Below are positions 49,161 through 50,910 of a DNA stretch of 50,910 nt, one piece after another. The notes under the pieces were generated by a model. The model saw only the letters and a list, made by a program, of their open reading frames with translations, made no database searches and was not told the DNA's origin. The position numbers and the translations under genes are program-made. Position 1 is the stretch's first letter; each line of letters starts with the position of its first letter. The stretch covers positions 60,444-111,353 of the forward strand of contig NZ_DLHA01000031.1 in NCBI RefSeq assembly GCF_002482975.1, written 5' to 3'. The stretch is from Flavobacterium sp. UBA7680. Lineage in GTDB: Bacteria > Bacteroidota > Bacteroidia > Flavobacteriales > Flavobacteriaceae.

Positions 49161-49194
49161 AAAAAATCCCATTGTGTAAACAATGGGATTTTTT
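49161..49194. terminator. Bidirectional rho-independent terminator
   Basis: AAAAAATCCCATTG at 49161-49174 pairs with CAATGGGATTTTTT at 49181-49194 around a 6-base loop. It serves DUF805 copy 3 on the plus strand and the acyltransferase on the minus strand. Its core ATCCCATT is related to the other terminators of the array. Confidence 0.92.
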
Positions 49195-49212
49195 ATTTTG
49201 GAGTAAATCTGA

Positions 49213-50910
49213 TTAATCTTCTTTCTCAGATAATTTACGCTCTAATTCTATTTGAAATTCTTCAATAACAGGTTTCATTGTGCTTTCTGGAATATCTGCG
49301 ATTCTAATGTACATTAAACCATCGACAGCGTTATTAAACAAAGGATCGACGTTAAAAGCAACTACACGTGCATTTTGCTTGATGTACTTTTTAATTAAAA
49401 CAGGCAAACGTAAATTTCCTGGTTCTAATTCGTCAATAATTTTATCGAATTTATTTAAGTCAGATTCAGCTTCGTCGAAAATAAAGTCTTTATCAGCGTC
49501 TTTCAGTTTTACTTTGTATGCTTTTTTCGGGTGAATGTATTGTGCAATATACGGATCATAATAATTCGATTTCATGAACTCAATCATCAGCGATTTAGAG
49601 AAATCTGAAAACTGATTACTGATACTCACGCCGCCTAATAAATACTTATGTTCAGGATAACGCAATGTAGTGTGAATAATTCCCTTCCATAACAAGAATA
49701 AAGGCATTGGTTTTTGCTGATATTCACGAATGATAAAAGCACGTCCCATTTCGATCGATTTATGCATCATATCATGCAATTCCGGTTCAAAACGGAATAA
49801 GTCGGTAAGATAGAAACCTTCGATGCCGTATTTCGGATAAATCTCAGCTCCTAATCCCATACGGTAAGCGCCTGCGATTTTTTTAGTTTCATCATCCCAT
49901 AAAAACATATGGTGATAATATTGATCGTATTCGTCGATGTCGATAGATTCGTTAGTTCCTTCACCAACTTCTCTAAAAGTAATTTCACGAAGACGTCCGA
50001 TTTCATGTAAAATATTCGGAATTGATTTTGCACGTGCAAAAAACACTTCGTAGTTTTTACTCTGTAATAACCTGCAGTCACTGTTTCTTAACGCCTGAAC
50101 TTCATCAATCATTTTTGATTCATTCGCCGGAGTAACGATTTTTTTAGGCGCTTTTGGTATTTTTAAACTTGCTGTGTCAATCAATTTGGTGTCTTTTTCA
50201 AAAGGATTGGCAAGCATATAGGTTTTCTTTCTTAAGAATTCTGAGTATTCTTCAAAAGATTCTATTTCATTTTGTTCGCTTACAGAAATTGGTTTTCCAA
50301 TACGAACTTTAATAACACGGTCTTTTTGTGTAAGCAATTCTGACGGAAGTTTTGCTGTACGCAGCGTATCATCAATTTTAGAAAGCCAGTAAAATAATTT
50401 ACTGTTTTTAGCGTGAAAGTAAATCGGTACAACTGGAACTTTGGCTTTTCTTATTAATTTTAGAGCGCCTTCTTCCCAAGGTTTATCTACAACTAATTTT
50501 CCGTCTTTATAAGTCGAAACTTCCCCGGCAGGGAAAATTCCTAAAGGCTTTCCGTCACTTAAATGACGCAAGGTTTCTTTAATTCCAACAACGCTCGATT
50601 TGGCATCCTTATGATTTTCAAAAGGATTAACCGGCATGATGTATTTTTTTAGCGGAACAATTCGATGTAATAAGAAATTAGCGATAATCTTGAAATTTGG
50701 TTCTCTTTCAAGCATTAATTTCAAAAGTAAAATACCATCAATTCCTCCAAGCGGATGATTTGAAATGGTTATATAAGCGCCATCTTTAGGTAAACGTTTT
50801 AAATCTTCTTCAGGGATTTCGAATTTGATTTCCATCTCATCCAAAATTCCGTTTAAAAATGCAACATCCTCTAAATGTTTATTATGATCGTAAATTTTAT
50901 TAAGGGTAGA
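49213..50910 (-). CDS. OlsF-like fused acyltransferase (partial: 5' end outside window)
   Basis: The frame is open to the window edge, giving at least 565 residues with the true start beyond it. An N-terminal lysophospholipid-acyltransferase-like domain has NHPLGGIDG and FPAGEVSTYKDGK. A C-terminal GNAT-like acyltransferase part (about the last 300 residues: FREVGEGTNESIDIDEYDQY, YPKYGIEGFYLTDLFRFEPE, SIEMGRAFI) resembles OlsB. This domain pair matches OlsF, the bifunctional ornithine-lipid acyltransferase reported in Serratia and Flavobacterium, or the related glycine-lipid enzymes of Bacteroides. The internal TTG at 50844 is not the start. Ornithine-lipid synthesis is inferred from the domains. 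Confidence 0.88.
   Translation of the reverse strand, partial: STLNKIYDHNKHLEDVAFLNGILDEMEIKFEIPEEDLKRLPKDGAYITISNHPLGGIDGILLLKLMLEREPNFKIIANFLLHRIVPLKKYIMPVNPFENHKDAKSSVVGIKETLRHLSDGKPLGIFPAGEVSTYKDGKLVVDKPWEEGALKLIRKAKVPVVPIYFHAKNSKLFYWLSKIDDTLRTAKLPSELLTQKDRVIKVRIGKPISVSEQNEIESFEEYSEFLRKKTYMLANPFEKDTKLIDTASLKIPKAPKKIVTPANESKMIDEVQALRNSDCRLLQSKNYEVFFARAKSIPNILHEIGRLREITFREVGEGTNESIDIDEYDQYYHHMFLWDDETKKIAGAYRMGLGAEIYPKYGIEGFYLTDLFRFEPELHDMMHKSIEMGRAFIIREYQQKPMPLFLLWKGIIHTTLRYPEHKYLLGGVSISNQFSDFSKSLMIEFMKSNYYDPYIAQYIHPKKAYKVKLKDADKDFIFDEAESDLNKFDKIIDELEPGNLRLPVLIKKYIKQNARVVAFNVDPLFNNAVDGLMYIRIADIPESTMKPVIEEFQIELERKLSEKED

Overview
The window is a stretch of chromosomal DNA from a member of the Bacteroidota, almost certainly the genus Flavobacterium. 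The evidence is the low GC content, promoters of the TTTG-N20-TAnnTTTG type, a type IX secretion sorting domain, several lipoproteins with LSSC-type lipoboxes, flavobacterial families (DUF4286, DUF805, a GNAT-nitrilase fusion, an OlsF-like fused acyltransferase) and many short palindromic intergenic repeats. It looks like ordinary core genome. I see no phage, insertion sequence, integrase, CRISPR array, rRNA or tRNA.

Layout. 1-7.1 kb (all minus strand): class I fumarase, a fused SpmA/SpmB-like membrane protein, an AlkZ-like winged-helix protein, a DEDDy exonuclease, an O6-alkylguanine alkyltransferase and an SDR-like protein. Two DNA-repair type genes and an exonuclease sit close together. 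7.1-9.0 kb: a LysR regulator with a GNAT gene behind it, divergent from a rhodanese gene. 9.0-14.5 kb: a minus-strand run (GNAT-nitrilase, zinc-ribbon protein, M28 peptidase, small membrane protein, SRPBCC protein), divergent from ssb. 14.6-22.1 kb: DUF2461 protein, a 59-residue Cys/Lys-rich protein, ferritin, a secreted protein of unknown function, an OmpA-family protein, a HAD phosphatase overlapping a CAT-type acetyltransferase, an EamA transporter and a small unknown protein. 22.4-28.4 kb: metG, a CDGSH iron-sulfur protein, a DUF2695 protein, a PhzF-family isomerase, a YdeI-like protein and two small membrane proteins.

28.6-42.2 kb is mainly plus strand: a frameshifted lipoprotein gene, a DUF4375/DMP19 protein, a secreted patatin, a lipoprotein, a TPR protein with a T9SS sorting domain, serS, a TonB C-terminal domain protein, a large TPR protein, DUF4286, rsmA overlapping mgtE, and proC. 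42.4-45.6 kb (minus): a racemase-nhaA pair, then a lipoprotein, a cytochrome c and an ABM-domain protein. 45.7-49.1 kb (plus): a 2-hydroxyacid dehydrogenase and a tandem array of five tiny membrane proteins (DUF805, TM2, TM2, DUF805, DUF805). 49.2 kb to the end (minus): an OlsF-like fused acyltransferase whose 5' end lies outside the window.

The most interesting points are: (1) the DUF805/TM2 array, in which at least two DUF805 genes carry a conserved structured-looking 5' leader; (2) a set of long, partly nested inverted repeats between genes, including a three-member family whose arms differ in paired, compensatory fashion, and one repeat that has entered a coding sequence and now encodes part of a protein; (3) a lipoprotein gene broken by a single frameshift near homopolymer runs; and (4) a Cys-rich 59-residue gene with a GTG start. 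No clearly new defence or biosynthetic system is visible.
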